A DNA stretch of 64,000 bases from Carex sylvatica (lineage: Eukaryota; Streptophyta; Magnoliopsida; Poales; Cyperaceae). Within the stretch, counting starts at the first letter, position 1. Every line of letters begins with the position of its first letter. The DNA is taken from contig CAXKVR010000116.1 in the NCBI GenBank assembly GCA_964058845.1, forward strand, positions 124,001-188,000, given 5' to 3'. The position numbers and the translations under genes were made by a program. Shown piece after piece: positions 35,316 to 49,739 of this stretch. Below the pieces are notes generated by a model that saw only the letters and a list, made by a program, of their open reading frames with translations, made no database searches and was not told where the DNA came from.

Positions 35316-35384
35316 TGCTAGGCGAAGGCGAATGGTTAGGGAACAAGTCAACAAACACAACTGATGCTGATCAAGTGATGAAAT

Positions 35385-35535
35385 TTCACGGATCCGTATC
35401 CTCCCAGGTACCTGACTGAACACAATTGAAACGGACGGCCCAGATTTACTCTCAGCCGGTCCTTGCTCGGGATGATGTAGATGACAGTATTATTTTTTCT
35501 TCGAGATTCGTGCCAGGTTAAATAGAACAAAATTT
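35385..35535. mobile_element. Possible MITE end upstream of the GST gene
   Basis: GGATCCGTATCCTCCCAGGT runs into ACCTGA at 35390-35416. This matches the tip of the complete MITE at 38792-38979. The opposite end is not clear. It lies within 100 bp of the GST start codon, so it may contribute promoter or leader sequence. Confidence 0.4.
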
Positions 35536-35568
35536 GGAACGTCTGATTCAGTCCGGTAAGGATGTGAA

Positions 35569-35710
35569 TTCAAATTTTGAGTTTAGATCCAAACCGTCCG
35601 ATCTGCTTTGGCGCGAATAGTAAAGCAGCTCGTACCCTCGTGGTTTCCACCTCTGGCCAATCGGGCCCAAATTTTGATCGGACGGTCCGGCTCCAAACTC
35701 AAATTTTGAG
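35569..35710. mobile_element. Small inverted-repeat element
   Basis: The left arm 35569-35603 (CAAATTTTGAGTTTAGATCC then ACCGTCCGATC) and the right arm 35676-35710 (GATCGGACGGTCCGGCTCC then AAACTCAAATTTTGAG) are inverted over 35 bp with a few mismatches. Confidence 0.6.
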
Positions 35711-36153
35711 TTGCCTCAGAGAATCCGGACTCGGCGAGAGGATGTGGCCGATTTTGTTACATGCAATATTAAAGAAAAAAAGTATCATACGAAAAATGAT
35801 GAATAATTAGACATGCAAATTGCCATGTGCTTCTCATGTCACCCTTTCTTTCAACTTAGCTCTCGTACCTTTAAACAAAAAATGAATAAGCGAACTAAAA
35901 ACTTTCGTGGGAGCACCAAAAACAAGATGTTACATTCGGTACATGATACATCAGTACTCAATGGCAACAGCAGAGAAAAATAAATAAACAACTATAAAAA
36001 GCAAGGAAAACTATTTTGATTCATGCACATCAATTAAGAATCCAAAACGAAGCTTGTATTTCATCAAAACACAAAATCCATAATTAAGAAAACAAGTCTA
36101 GAATTCATTCTAATAAAACAAACAAAACTTTTCAACTCCCACCAAAACTGCAC

Positions 36154-38633
<2,480 letters not shown>

Positions 38634-38692
38634 TTTGGCAGAAGCTCTACTCTAATGGCGGCAGCAGGAATAGCTAGACCAGGCCTCTTTTT

Positions 38693-38718
38693 GTTATATA
38701 GTAGCACTCTAGGGTTTT
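38693..38718 (-). promoter_or_regulatory. RPL23 core promoter: TATA box and telo-box
   Basis: Minus-strand CTATATAAC at 38693-38701, about 60 bp upstream of the ATG, preceded by AAAACCCTAG (38709-38718), a telo-box. Confidence 0.6.
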
Positions 38719-38791
38719 CGCTTGCAATTACGATTTTATCCAAGGATGTCAGAATATTTTTTATTATTCCACCCATACCCCTGTAAAGTTT

Positions 38792-38979
38792 GAATCCGTA
38801 TCACCCCAGGTACCTGAGGTGCAAGTGGTGAATATGAATCGTTCATTCACGTGGCAAGAATCTTAAAGCATACCCCTACCGCTTCAACAGCCAACGGATT
38901 GAATTAGGTCTGAATAAAATTAATCTGGACCGTCCATTTGTTTCAACTGCACCTCAGGTACCTGGGGGGACACGGACTC
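38792..38979. mobile_element. Mutator-type MITE, 9-bp TSD, between RPL23 and FANCF
   Basis: 188 bp. Inverted tips share CCCAGGTACCTGAGGTGCA. A perfect 9-bp duplication GTAAAGTTT lies at 38783-38791 and 38980-38988. Confidence 0.88.
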
Positions 38980-39067
38980 GTAAAGTTTCACTGGTAGAAA
39001 TTTAAATGGGTTTAAATTCCGAAAAAGCCCATGTAAAGAGTTTCGGTTTGACATCGGACCGAGTTCA

Positions 39068-39080
39068 GGCCCAATGGGCC
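39068..39080. promoter_or_regulatory. Palindromic site II (TCP-type) motif
   Basis: GGCCCAATGGGCC gives a TGGGCC core on both strands, in the divergent RPL23/FANCF promoter. Site II elements are common upstream of plant ribosomal protein and cell-cycle genes. Distance to the ATGs is about 435 and 590 bp. Confidence 0.4.
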
Positions 39081-39189
39081 GCATTAATATTTCATCATCT
39101 TTACATCCGTACCTTGTGGCTTGCTCAAATTTGTTCGATTTGTTTGTTCAATTGTGAGAGGTGCCAAACTGCCAAACCTATTTTGGCAT

Positions 39190-39405
39190 GAGCCCGCATC
39201 GTCTGCATTAACTCAAAAGAGCATCTTTTGAGTTAATAGATGTCAGACGTCCGATTGTAAACGGAGGTCATCCGACCCCAGCTTAAAACATAGGCGTCTT
39301 TAATATTAGTGCCGATTTAATTCACAGTAATCTTAAAGCCTATCGGACGGTCCAGATGTATTAATTCAAAAGATTTGAGTTAATGCAGAGGATCGAATTC
39401 GGTTG
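39190..39405. mobile_element. Inverted-repeat element in FANCF upstream region
   Basis: GTCTGCATTAACTCAAAAGA on the left pairs with CTCTGCATTAACTCAAATCT inverted on the right. The interior has ATCGGACGGTCC. The duplication is unclear. Confidence 0.5.
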
Positions 39406-39421
39406 GCATCTTCCTCTAGTT

Positions 39422-39597
39422 TGAGTGCGTATCCTCTGAGATATCTCATATTTTGCGTGACCGACGTGTCCGGTGCCTATTCGGGGTAGCGGAGGCCAGT
39501 ATTATTTGAGCTTTGAGATTCGTGCAGAATGTATTTGAACGATTGAGATTCTCCAAAAAGTCACGCAAAATATGAGGTATCTCAGAGGATGCGATTT
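39422..39597. mobile_element. Palindromic MITE, copy 1 (family B)
   Basis: 176 bp. Arms start TGAGTGCGTATCCTCTGAGA and contain CTCATATTTTGCGTGAC, with the inverse at the right. Flanks CCTCTAGTT and CCTGTAGTT agree at 8 of 9 positions (Mutator-like). The right end is only about 65 bp from the FANCF start codon. A near-identical copy is at 59422-59598. Confidence 0.75.
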
Positions 39598-39664
39598 CCT
39601 GTAGTTTCCTCATCGGCTCATCGCCCGAACTTCGCTCTCACTGTCTCTACTCCATTCCGCTAAG

Positions 39665-42600
39665 ATGGCATGGTCTCACCCGGACATCTCCATTGACGAC
39701 CTCCTCTCTCTAATCAAAGCCTTCGTCGACATGCTAGTGCTTGCCTCTGGCTATCAGTCGTCTGGCCTCACTGCGAAATGGGACCCACAAAACGTCACCA
39801 AGGCCATTCGTTGGGGTCTCTTCTTTGAACATGTAAGCAAGCTTTTAATTTCCTAAACCCAATCCTTACTACTGGCATTGGATTTAACTGGAAATATCCA
39901 GTCCTTACACAACTGTTTACTGCCTCGTAGGTTTTGAAAGGCCTTGGTGAATCGAGTGATAATGAAGGTTCTGTTAAGGAACTAGATGCAGCTCTAGCTG
40001 AACTGGCATCTGATCCCCTTTTCCCGAAGGTATCAGTTATAAACTTTTAATTACTGTCTTGTTATATTTTTTTCTTTTTCTTTTTGGTTTTAATGCAGTT
40101 TACCCTACTAGGCTGAAATATGTACTGAATTGAGGAGTACTGTGAATCACTCAAATGTGCTTTCGATTTACTTTGGGTTATATTAAGATAAATCGTGCAA
40201 GAATGTGATAAAATATGACCTACCCTGACAGTGAAATTTTCATTTTATCTAAAAAAAATGTGATAAAAACTTTATCAAAGCCAAAAAAAAAAAATTATCA
40301 AAAGGAGAAAAAGCTTAGTATGGGAATACCAACATGCAAGGGTCAAAATGATTAGAAATAATATGATTATAAACAGTTCCAATCAATGTTGAATGTTTTC
40401 TTTGTACATAAACCCATTTTCTTCTTCAAAATTATAAATGTACATGTAACTTGATGATGCAGGGCCTTGGACGTATATTGTCAGAGACACTTTCCGAAGC
40501 TAGAATGCTAGTGATAGAGCATTTTCTTAATTCAAACCCATTAAGTGTTTCACATCTCAGTTCTCTTTTCGGGTCAGCTATTGAAATGGATAGAGACTAT
40601 GTCTATGAAGTAGGCAACCATAGTAGGAGAGATTATTTTGAGAAGTTGACTGCTCAGATGGAGTGCCTAAATCTCATCCGTGGAGAAGAAGACATGTCAA
40701 AAGGAAACAGTAGTATTAAAGAGGAAAACCCTAATTTTGTTGGTCAATTGCCTTTTCTAATTGAAAAGATCTTAAGGAGGAGAGAACTGGTATCATGCAT
40801 GTTAACATGTGGGAAGGTTCTAGATTCTTTTGTAAATAGCTTTCAAGAATTGAACCCTCCTGTTTCTCCAGGGTAAGAAAGTACAAAAAAAAAAAAAAAG
40901 TTGCTTTTTTTTCTTAATTTATATGGGGATTAAGATGCTAGTTAAGATTATGAAACTTGGTACATCCTGAGCAGGCTTTAAGGGATGGTTTTGTACCAGT
41001 TTAACCCTAATTTAAGATTAATACAACAAGGAGTTTTTCATTTTTTTAATTAGGAGTTCTGAAATGATTGAGGAGCTTCTTGGATGGAAGGAATGGAGAA
41101 CGAGGTGTCTCTCTTACATGCTCAACAAAAGAACCATTAAAATCCAATCTGGTGCTAATTTGATCTTTGCTGCACCAAAAGAGCAATGGATGAAGGTTTT
41201 TGAACACTTAATCGTTTCTTCAGAGGAGAACTTTTTGGAAGTTATGGTATGTAACAGTAAAAACGTATCATTTATTTTTAGCTTTTGCCACTCAACTTTA
41301 CTGTGCAAGGATTGTATTGCTGCTGGTGCAGTGCTTTACCCACCCAAATGATATGGTGCTGAGGTGTCCATTTTGTCCTAAAAAATCCAAAATATCAAGC
41401 AAAGTAGCAAGAATGCCAATTTGGATTCAAGTTGAACAACACAGTAATACCTATATGCAGTCCAAACTGGTTCAGACAAAGTATCACGGTCAATCTTAGG
41501 CACTACTCGGCATACTATTCATATTATAATTCAAAAACAGTTTATTATTTTGTTTTAACAATAAAACAGGAGATTTGTCTACTGGGTTTGGTTGCTAAAA
41601 GGTGGAATTCTTTTGTAGAAGTGTTCACGTCCAATGTTTGTGATTTTGTTCCTGTTTCTGCACAATTCTCAAAACTCTGCAATTTGTTCCAAGGGAATAG
41701 TAGCGAATACAATCCTCGAGACATTATTATGGATTTCAAGGTATTTAAATCTGATCACATTGAAGTTCTTTTATGAAATTTTATGCATACAATATCCAAC
41801 TTTTAATTGTGTAATTTGGATGCTGTTTCTAATAATAAGAATAACATTGTCTGTTTTGTCTGAACTCCCAAGTAATATATGTATGCTAATTAAACATTAA
41901 GAAAAATAAGATTATGTGCAGTTTGCTTTTTTTTCTACTGAACTTAAACTGTCAGGTGGCATGTGTTAATATCCTTACAACTTGTAAACTTGGTCGTACT
42001 TGCACTATGCTAGAAATGCCGAATGGTATTTGCAAAGTGCAAACACATTAACATAGGACAGTCATTGCAGAAGCCCTTTTTAATTGTCCATGAAACACAT
42101 TACGAATTTTCTTTTATGGCAGGAAATGGATATTCTTGACTATGTAATGATGACATTGACCCGTCAACTTCACAAACTTTGGCAAATACCAGCTATTCTC
42201 TTTTCAGCTTCCATTCCACCATGGTACTTTGTCAAATCTTATAATAGTTATTATATAAATTTGATAGAAATTCTCCTTTCTACTTGGATATTACCAAATT
42301 TTCATCTTTTGTAGGTTCTTTTAGTATACATTTTGATATGTTAGACTGAACTTTTGTGTGCACTGTCACTGTAGCAGTTGGTGCAATATACTATGTCTAT
42401 GTTGATGTATTCAGGCACTGTTCTGGTATTTCTTTGTTGTTGACCATTAATAACTCCGTCTTTTTTCTTTTCTCTAGCTTTTATTTATTTCTTATATTTG
42501 TATACCAGTTGTGGAATCCTTCACATATCTTCATAAAATCCACAATGATCTAATTGTCTGATGCAATTTTAAAGTCTTTGCAAATCTTCACATTATCAAA

Positions 42601-43140
42601 TGTTCCAGTGCCACAATGTCACATCCATACCTGCAAAACAGGAAATTTCTTGCCTACACTGCACTACATTTTCTGTGGAAGTTTTCCAGACTCTCCTTTC
42701 GTTATTCTATGTAATCAATAGGAAAGCGGGAATACTTTAATTTCTGGAGGAATTTGAGGAGGGGTGTTAGAGAAATTTCCTTTTTGTGGGAAAAGTAAAT
42801 GATATTCTTAGTTTTTTGTTAATGCACGTGAAAGTTTTTCCCATAGCAATCTTACATCTCCCTAGAAATTTTCTAATTTTATGTGCTTAATAGGTGCCCG
42901 CTGTTCAAGATTTACATGAGTGAACTGGAAAAGCTATTTGATGGAACTTCTTCTACAATCAGGTTTTTCTTTACTTCCTAAAACAGAATAATGAAGTAGG
43001 TATCGTTCTAATTTGGGTGTTTTTTTAACAGATGCAACTGCACAGGAGATGAAAATCAGTTACACCAGAGATGTAAGAAGTGCTTAGTTATTTGGCAACA
43101 TTGGTTTTATATTTATCTTACTTTGAAGCTAGGATTGTGA
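39665..43140 (+). CDS. FANCF: FANCF-like Fanconi anaemia core complex protein
   Basis: FANCF is an adaptor of the FA core complex, which ubiquitinates FANCD2-FANCI at DNA interstrand crosslinks. Exons are 39665-39832, 39931-40029, 40463-40872, 41054-41246, 41570-41740, 42123-42223, 42894-42962 and 43032-43140, all GT-AG. The frame is continuous for 439 residues. The start MAWSHPDISIDDLLSLIKAF is in AAGATGGC context. Mostly helical, it has no catalytic motif. Recognisable stretches are GYQSSGLTAKWDPQNVTKA, then KTRCLSYMLNKRTIK-like text (WRTRCLSYMLNKRTIKIQSG) and PAILFSASIPPWCPLF. The last exon has C-x-C...C-x-x-C (CNC, CKKC). I recognise it as the plant family represented by Arabidopsis At5g44010, annotated FANCF-like; this is from memory. 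The gene itself is secure, the function less so. Confidence 0.75.
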
Positions 43141-43914
43141 GTTCTAAGGAATGGGATCGTTACCTCAGATTTGCCAACTGTTAGGAATTAAGCCAACTCT
43201 ATCGGTATCTTAATTAACCCTTGCTGTTCAATTTTAAAATTTAACCAAGTTACAGTGAAAGCCAAATTTGGCCCAATTTCTGAACCAGTGTTAAACTAAA
43301 AAAAAAAAAAAAAAAACAAGAATAAGAATATAATTAGCTAAATCTTGGTTAAGCCAGCAGTTCGGGTCATTAGTAATATGCTATAAACGGTTCTGGTAAC
43401 AGTAAATCATAATTCTTTGTTAATATGCTGCACTATTGATTTGAAGTAGTGATGGATGTGCAACTTGATAGGTGAAATTGGGGAAAGGATTCGGTGCCTC
43501 TTCATTTTTCATTTTGTATCGCCTTTATCAAATGCCTAATGTGTGGTTGTAAATATTCTTATGGCTTCGGGCTATTCAGGCTATTTTGATCTAGTGGGTA
43601 AGTACAGAATCCCTAAATTTCTAAAGATATATTATTACCCACCAGTTCCAATTCCTAAATTTCTGATTGGAATTGGATTTTGGCATGAATGTGGATCCCA
43701 TAAACCCGCGTGGCATCGTGTAATAAATTTCGCTACAAAATATACCAAGTTCATATAGCAAAAGCAAGACCTTAAATTTTAGGCAAGAAATAACCCTTTT
43801 AATTAGACATGGCTTAATGTTTGCTATTTTTTTTGCTCAAGCAGAAAATCATACAAAAGAAACCTCCTTGGTTTACTGTTTTACACTGCGAGTCCTGTCT
43901 GCTATTATTTCCAG

Positions 43915-44090
43915 ATCAGATCGTAGAACCCTGCTTTGCTGATCCAGACCGTCTGATCTAAAACAAAACACACCGATCTGATTTTATTGACGTCATCTAT
44001 AAATGAATTTTTTATGACAACTGCCGAGAAATTTGGCGTGTTTGTTTAGATCGAATGGTCCAGACCAAAAAAGCAGGGTCAGTTAATCTG
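43915..44090. mobile_element. Inverted-repeat MITE-like element
   Basis: ACCCTGCTTTGCTGATCCAG, then ACCGTCTGATCTAAAAC, pairs with the inverted right arm ACCCTGCTTTTTTGGTCTGG, then ACCATTCGATCTAAAC. About 170 bp. No clear duplication. Confidence 0.6.
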
Positions 44091-44324
44091 ATTCGGGAAT
44101 AACACAGAAACACAGGCTTACTTGGCCTCTGGCTTTTTCATCCTCTTTAACTTTTTGTTTCAAAATACAAAGGTTCACTTTGCAACTTATTCATCATCAA
44201 ACTATCCCAAATATACTTCTAACATACATGCACAACCTTTATAAGATCAGCAAGCACATGCCGGGCTTAAATTTTTTTCCAAAGCCTTTATATGGTTCAG
44301 CCTCCCTCATAAAATGTTAAATAA

Positions 44325-44400
44325 TTTAGTGGTTAGAATTTCATTCCGTGGTCACGGAGACTTGGGTTCAAACCCCAGCTGCCACACATTATGTATTTTT
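44325..44400 (+). repeat. tRNA-like (SINE-type) sequence
   Basis: TTTAGTGGTTAGAATTTC resembles a pol III A box region. GGGTTCAAACCCC (44364-44376) is a B box, followed by AGCTGCCACAC. No intact tRNA cloverleaf is obvious, so a tRNA-derived SINE head or tRNA relic is most likely. Confidence 0.45.
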
Positions 44401-44699
44401 TGTTTTGGCCCCTCTAATCTAAATTTCTGGTTCCACCCCTGGCCCGTTGTTGTCTGACAATTGTGTTATTATACAGCATAGAATCAAGGCATATTTCACG
44501 AATTCTTTTGAAAAGGCACATCTTTTTTGCACTTGAAAACCAGTATCAACTAAGCAAGAATGTTTCACAAAATCAGGTTCTGGAAAATTTTGTGCCTTAT
44601 GAGTGGTCGCTGATTTATGCTTGACAAGTATCTGGTAGCCACAATGGTAGACAAATATGGAGACGCGAATTGACATTTGCCTAATTTCCATGGACCGTG

Positions 44700-45890
44700 G
44701 TAATGTGTTGCTTTTTCTTAGTGTGGTTTAGTGTTGTTGTACAGATTGCCTTTCAAACAAACACTAGTTTATGGTATAACCCAAAGTTGAAAGCACCAAC
44801 TTGCTTTAATTACATGGAATGTATAAAAGAAAGGTCTGATGCAGTGATGCTGATCCATTTTTGCTTATAGAAGATTCTAAACATGTATTGTCTAAAATTG
44901 ACATGACTCATGTGGGCCCCACTTATGCACTTACTACTATGCTTCTATGAGTTGAGAACTAATTAGTAACTATAAATTAACCAATGAGAAACAATGCTTT
45001 TTAATGTGGTTTTCATTTTTTCTGTGTTTTTTTTTGTTTTTGTTTTTTTTTCATTGTCTACCCTACAAAAACTCGAAATATCTTGTGTGCAGTTTTGTAG
45101 CTTTTCTTTTTAGTTTGTTTTGAAAAGAAAAAAAAAATTCAAGCAATGCCTCAGCTTACTAACTCTCCTAGATAAAAACCAGAGGCATTTTTTGTGTTTA
45201 TTTTCAATGTGTGTGATATTTCTAGCTGACTGGATCTTGTTTGATTTTTTTTTTTTCTTTTTTGTAATTTTCAGGGATAGAGAAATTAAAATTTCTATTA
45301 CAAGACAACTGTTTTTGGTGTGATTTTGTCGTGTTGATGAGAGAAAAACTTGGTCGTTGGAGAATAAATTTTAACTCTAATAAACAATCCTTTCTGTTCA
45401 TTTTATTTTAAAACTAATAGTCTACACTTAGTTTGCTTTCTATTATAAAATAAAAAGGACAGCTGTCAGTGCACACTTTTTTTTATAAATAAAAACCAGT
45501 TGTAGCTGATTGGCTTCCATTCTAATAAAAAAATGAATGAGAATATTAAATGATTTGCAAGTAAACGAATAAAAAACAACAGTTGTGGATGTACATCAAG
45601 ACACCTAAATATTAACCAGTGGCATTTTTTAATTAAAGAAAAAAAAATATAAGGTTTCTCTGATTCTCTCTATGTGAACACATCATAATTTCCCTGTATA
45701 CCTAGTGAAAGGTGTAATTTATGTTAAAAATCTTCCAAGTTTCATGAAATGAAGTTTTAGGCAATTTTTTCATTTTTCAGGTTTCTGAAACAAGCTATTT
45801 CATGTTAATTTGATAGAGGAGGGTTCAAATGCACCATGATTTTTGCGCTCCAATATGTTTTACATCTTTTATCTCTGTTTTCAAAGTCTG
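44700..45890. other. AT-rich intergenic DNA
   Basis: T-rich runs and no recognisable gene. Open frames are short and low-complexity. Confidence 0.4.
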
Positions 45891-45892
45891 AT

Positions 45893-45975
45893 ATGAATTG
45901 TTCAACATGATCTTCATAATAAAATATTCTTGGAGACCAAATTTTATATTTTTTAGAATTTTTTTACTATTTATT
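45893..45975. repeat. Family A fold-back fragment
   Basis: TTCAACATGATCTTCATAAT, then GGAGACCAAATTTTATATTT, matches the inner arms of the elements at 10350-10460 and 58800-58870. Only one arm is present. Confidence 0.5.
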
Positions 45976-46949
45976 TACATAGGGTACAATATGACTTTAT
46001 CACTTTATCGGATGATCAAAATCTCCTTAAAATAGTGACTTTGTACATGGTGCATTTGATAATCTAACACCAATATTATATTACATTGCTTAATTTGTAC
46101 AGGCAATATAATTTGCATAGGAAAATTCCAATATTGAACATGGATTTTGCAAGCAATTTTTTTACTCGGCAATTTCTCACATTGAAGAGCATATATATAT
46201 TTCATGCATGGGGTTTGAAGAATCTAATATAGTAAACAAGGGACTAACGGCTGTTTAAAATAAACTTATAAGAGCAAAGCTAGGGTGTAATGTGTTCACT
46301 AAGAAGATTTGGTGAGCACAACTCCAAAAACATATCAGATCTGAATTTAAACAAAAAAAATCTAAACTGTTAAAATCCATGTACTTAATGAGTGATGCAT
46401 GTAAATGCAAAATTTTAAAAGTTTCGAATTCATTTACTACAAGGTCAAGCAGTCAAAAAAACGATTCCGCTTAAAAAAAAACAAAGCCAAAGACAATTCT
46501 CAAATCGTCATGGTCATCCGAGCCCCCACCCCCCACCATTTATATTTACTTTTTATCCATTTTCTTCATCTGAACTAGTGCTTCTGTTGGTGGATTTGGT
46601 CATTGCTCTTGGGGCTTCCGCTTAGTGGATCTAATCACTACTCATTGCTCCGTTGTCGTTTGAGTCGGTGTTTCCACTTAACAGATCTGATCACCGTTTT
46701 TTGGTGCTTTCGCTTCATGGATCTAGTCATAGCTCTTCGCATTGTTCTTCTGGGGGGTTTATTCTTCAAGACAAGCGGTTCGTTTTTTCTTCTCTTCTTC
46801 CAAGCTTTTCTTTCCCTCTTTGACAATGGAAGAGTGGGTGAAACGAGTTGTACATATAGTTACTTACTTTATATGTTTTTTGTGTTGGAGTTTGTTTATG
46901 TACTCTCTGTCTTCTTCTCCTCTTCTCTCTTCCTTTTCTGTTTTCCACA

Positions 46950-47295
46950 ATGGCGGCTCTTCATTGGAATATCTGAGTGGTGACTATTCCGGTCTGATTG
47001 ATTCAGTGTCTCTATTGGGACTTCTGAGTGGTGAATGTCATGGCCCGGTTGATTCAGTTCTCGGTAGCATGGCAACTATGCGCACAGAGAAAACCATCAT
47101 TAGGCTCCTATCATTTTTATCAAACAATGATAACTAAAATTGTGTCCACATAATACATATCACTCTACGTTTGTAGTTTGTTTACAACTATGTGTTTTCT
47201 CAGACATTTCTTGTCTGATCTTATGTTACAACCGATTTATAATTCTTTAAATAAATAAAATTGTCTACAAGTTTTACTGCCAAAAAAAAAAAAAA
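46950..47295 (+). repeat. Poly(A)-ended repeat, copy 1 (3' part)
   Basis: TGGCGGCTCTTCATTGG through ATTGTGTCCACAT to AATAAATAAAATTGTCTAC, then TTTTACTGCC and a poly(A) run. A second copy lies at 60730-61555. A 3' poly(A) after an AATAAA-like signal suggests retroposition of an RNA (LINE or processed transcript). Open frames at 46603-47137 are not recognised. Confidence 0.55.
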
Positions 47296-47408
47296 CACTA
47301 TACTTTGATTATATAGGTGACTTCACCTAATGAGAAGCATACACATGTATGATTATTATAATTCACACGCTACATATGATTTATGAATTTATGCATGTGT
47401 TTATGCGT

Positions 47409-47434
47409 TTATATATATATATATATATATATAT
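47409..47434. repeat. (TA)n microsatellite
   Basis: About 13 TA units. Confidence 0.9.
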
Positions 47435-47680
47435 CTATATTTACTTCATCTAAACTAACATTTTGTTGTCTGATTGAATAGATTTAATTGAAACCACTAA
47501 ATTGTTACTTTCAAAAAGTAGACATAACTTCTAAGTTTTACCAAACATAAAAATAATCATGTTATTCTTAAAAAAAAAAACACGATCAATAAACAAATTC
47601 CACTTGTAAGGACAAAAATCGGTATTTTGGGGTTTTGCGAGGGTTAAATTATGATAGCCTTTTGCTATTTTTTTTATTGG

Positions 47681-48236
47681 GAGAGTTTTGTACCCCTTAA
47701 AAACGTTGAAATTACGTATTACCCCTCTAAAATTCACAATATCATATTTATCCTTCTAAATTTAAAACACTCACAAATTTATCCAATTTATTGCCTTTTT
47801 TTAAACTCATATTAAGTTTATAAAGTACTTATTTTACTCTTTATTAAAATATAAAAAAAATGTAACATATTTAAGGAGAAATATATAGTCTTCTAATCAA
47901 ACAATTTTGAGAGAAAATAGTTCATTTTCTTACTTGTGACACACACAAAAGTATATACCTAAATTTCACTATGTATGCGTCAAAAGTAAAGAAAATAATC
48001 GTTTGTCCTTGCAAACCGATCAGTTAGAAGACAATATTTTTCTTACACAAACTACATGTTTTTATTTTTTTTAATACAGGGTAACTCTATAAATTTAAAA
48101 TGAGTTTTAATAGAAAAAGTCAACAAATTGAATAAGTTTGTGAGTTTTTTAAACTTAGTAGGGTAAATACGATATTATGAACTTTAGAGGGGATACATAA
48201 TTTTGAGGTTTTTGATGAATACATATGAAATTCCCC
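47681..48236. mobile_element. MITE, related to 61658-62694
   Basis: Inverted arms of about 115 bp. The left has GAAATTACGTATTACCCCTC and ATCCTTCTAAATTTAAAAC. The inverted right ends GGGGAATTTCATATG. Arm sequence matches the larger element at 61658-62694. Flanks are T-rich, so the duplication is approximate. Confidence 0.7.
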
Positions 48237-48889
48237 TTTTTTTAGTTATTTCGTCAGCTATTTAATGTTTGATGATGCCACCTATAAGGTTGTCCCTTTC
48301 TGTTGTTATATTTATATTTCTATAAGCAAAAGAAATGTGGTAATTGGTACACTAAGCTCAGCTGAATCTAAGTATAAATATTCATTCTTTCATTTTTATG
48401 ACTATGCTTGTCTCTCTCTCTCTCTCTTCCTTTTTTGACGGAAAGTTTGAGAAAAGTACAACCTATAAACAAGAAGAAGAAAAAATTCCAAATACCTTTT
48501 GTGTAGATTTATAAAAATCAAAGTATATACAGAAAGCCAAAAAGACCCTGAACATAATTTAATAAGTTAACTATATTGTAATCAACAAATTTACGTACAT
48601 CATTGACTATTGAATTGAAGTTATTATTAAATGACTATGGAGAGATATGGTTTAGATTTCCGCAAGATGCATTTATAAATAAATAGATATCGAAATTAAC
48701 AAAATTATTATTTATAAAAAAAAAATACTAAATGACGCCCTATAACATTGACGGAGCCACGTGTAGACAAAAGAGACACCTGTCCCCGCTATTTATTTTA
48801 AAAAAAAAATTATATCTCTTGAAATATATAAAAATTTGTGAAAATATATTTACGTTTTAAATAATTATAGAAATTTTCTCACCCCTGTC

Positions 48890-49735
48890 TCTCATTTATT
48901 CCCGCATTAATTATAGTGTCTTTTAATAACAATCACCGCATTAATTATACTGTCATCTAATAACAATCACTGCATTAATTATATTATCTTTTAATAACAA
49001 TCCGCTAATAAATATTTATCTGTTTATTGATGCTCAAGAAATTATTTATCATTGTTTCTGACAAGTATTTATCATAACGTCTGAGAAGTATTTATCATTG
49101 TCTCTGACATAATTATACTTTGATTTGATTAAACATTACTTATTGACAAGTTCAATAACAAAGTTTAAAAAAATATTTATCATTGATTCTGAGAAGTATT
49201 TATCATTGTCTCTGACATGATGATACATTGATTTGATTAAACATTACTTATTGACAAGTCCAAGAACAAAGTTAAAAAACGTATTTATCATTGTTTCTGA
49301 CAAGTATTTATCATTATGTCTGAGAAGTATTTACCATTCTCACTAACATGATGATACATTGATTTGATTAAATATTACTTATTGACAAGTTCAAGAACAA
49401 AGTATTCATTTTTGTACTATCAAGTATTTATCCATGTAACATAAAGTATTTATTTTTGTACAAGTCACAGATGTTTTACTGAAAGTTGCAATTATGTCTG
49501 AGAAGTATTTATCTATGTAATATAAAAGTATTTATCCATGTATCATAAAGTATTTATTATTATGCCTGAGAAGTATTTATCATTGATGTTTTACTGGAAG
49601 TTGCAATTATGTCTGAGAAGTATTTATCATTGATGTTTTACTAAAAGTTACAATTATGTCTGATAAATATTTATCCATGTAACATAAAGTATTTATCATT
49701 ATGTCTGAGAAGTATTTATCATTGGATGAGGAAAT
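48890..49735. repeat. AT-rich tandem array of GTATTTATCATT units
   Basis: More than 20 copies of AAGTATTTATCATT, usually followed by GTCTCTGA or TGTCTGAG. A higher-order block (GATTTGATTAAACATTACTT, ATTGACAAGTTCAA) recurs three times around 49120-49400. A shorter CATTAATTATA/TAACAATC repeat leads in at 48900-49010. Confidence 0.8.
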
Positions 49736-49739
49736 TGTT

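Noticed and set aside
35316..35423. Longer GST N-terminus
   Set aside because: No ATG upstream of 35315 in frame, and the region includes transposon-like sequence.
46268..46320. GAGCAAAGCTAGGGTGTAATG as a family-A tip
   Set aside because: Resembles the tip but no paired arm could be found.
46603..47137. Overlapping 126- and 131-residue frames as a gene
   Set aside because: Hydrophobic, T-rich low-complexity translations with no recognisable motif, lying in a poly(A)-ended repeat.
48890..49735. CRISPR-like array
   Set aside because: Repeats are AT-rich, variable in spacing and in a plant nuclear context; no spacers of uniform size.
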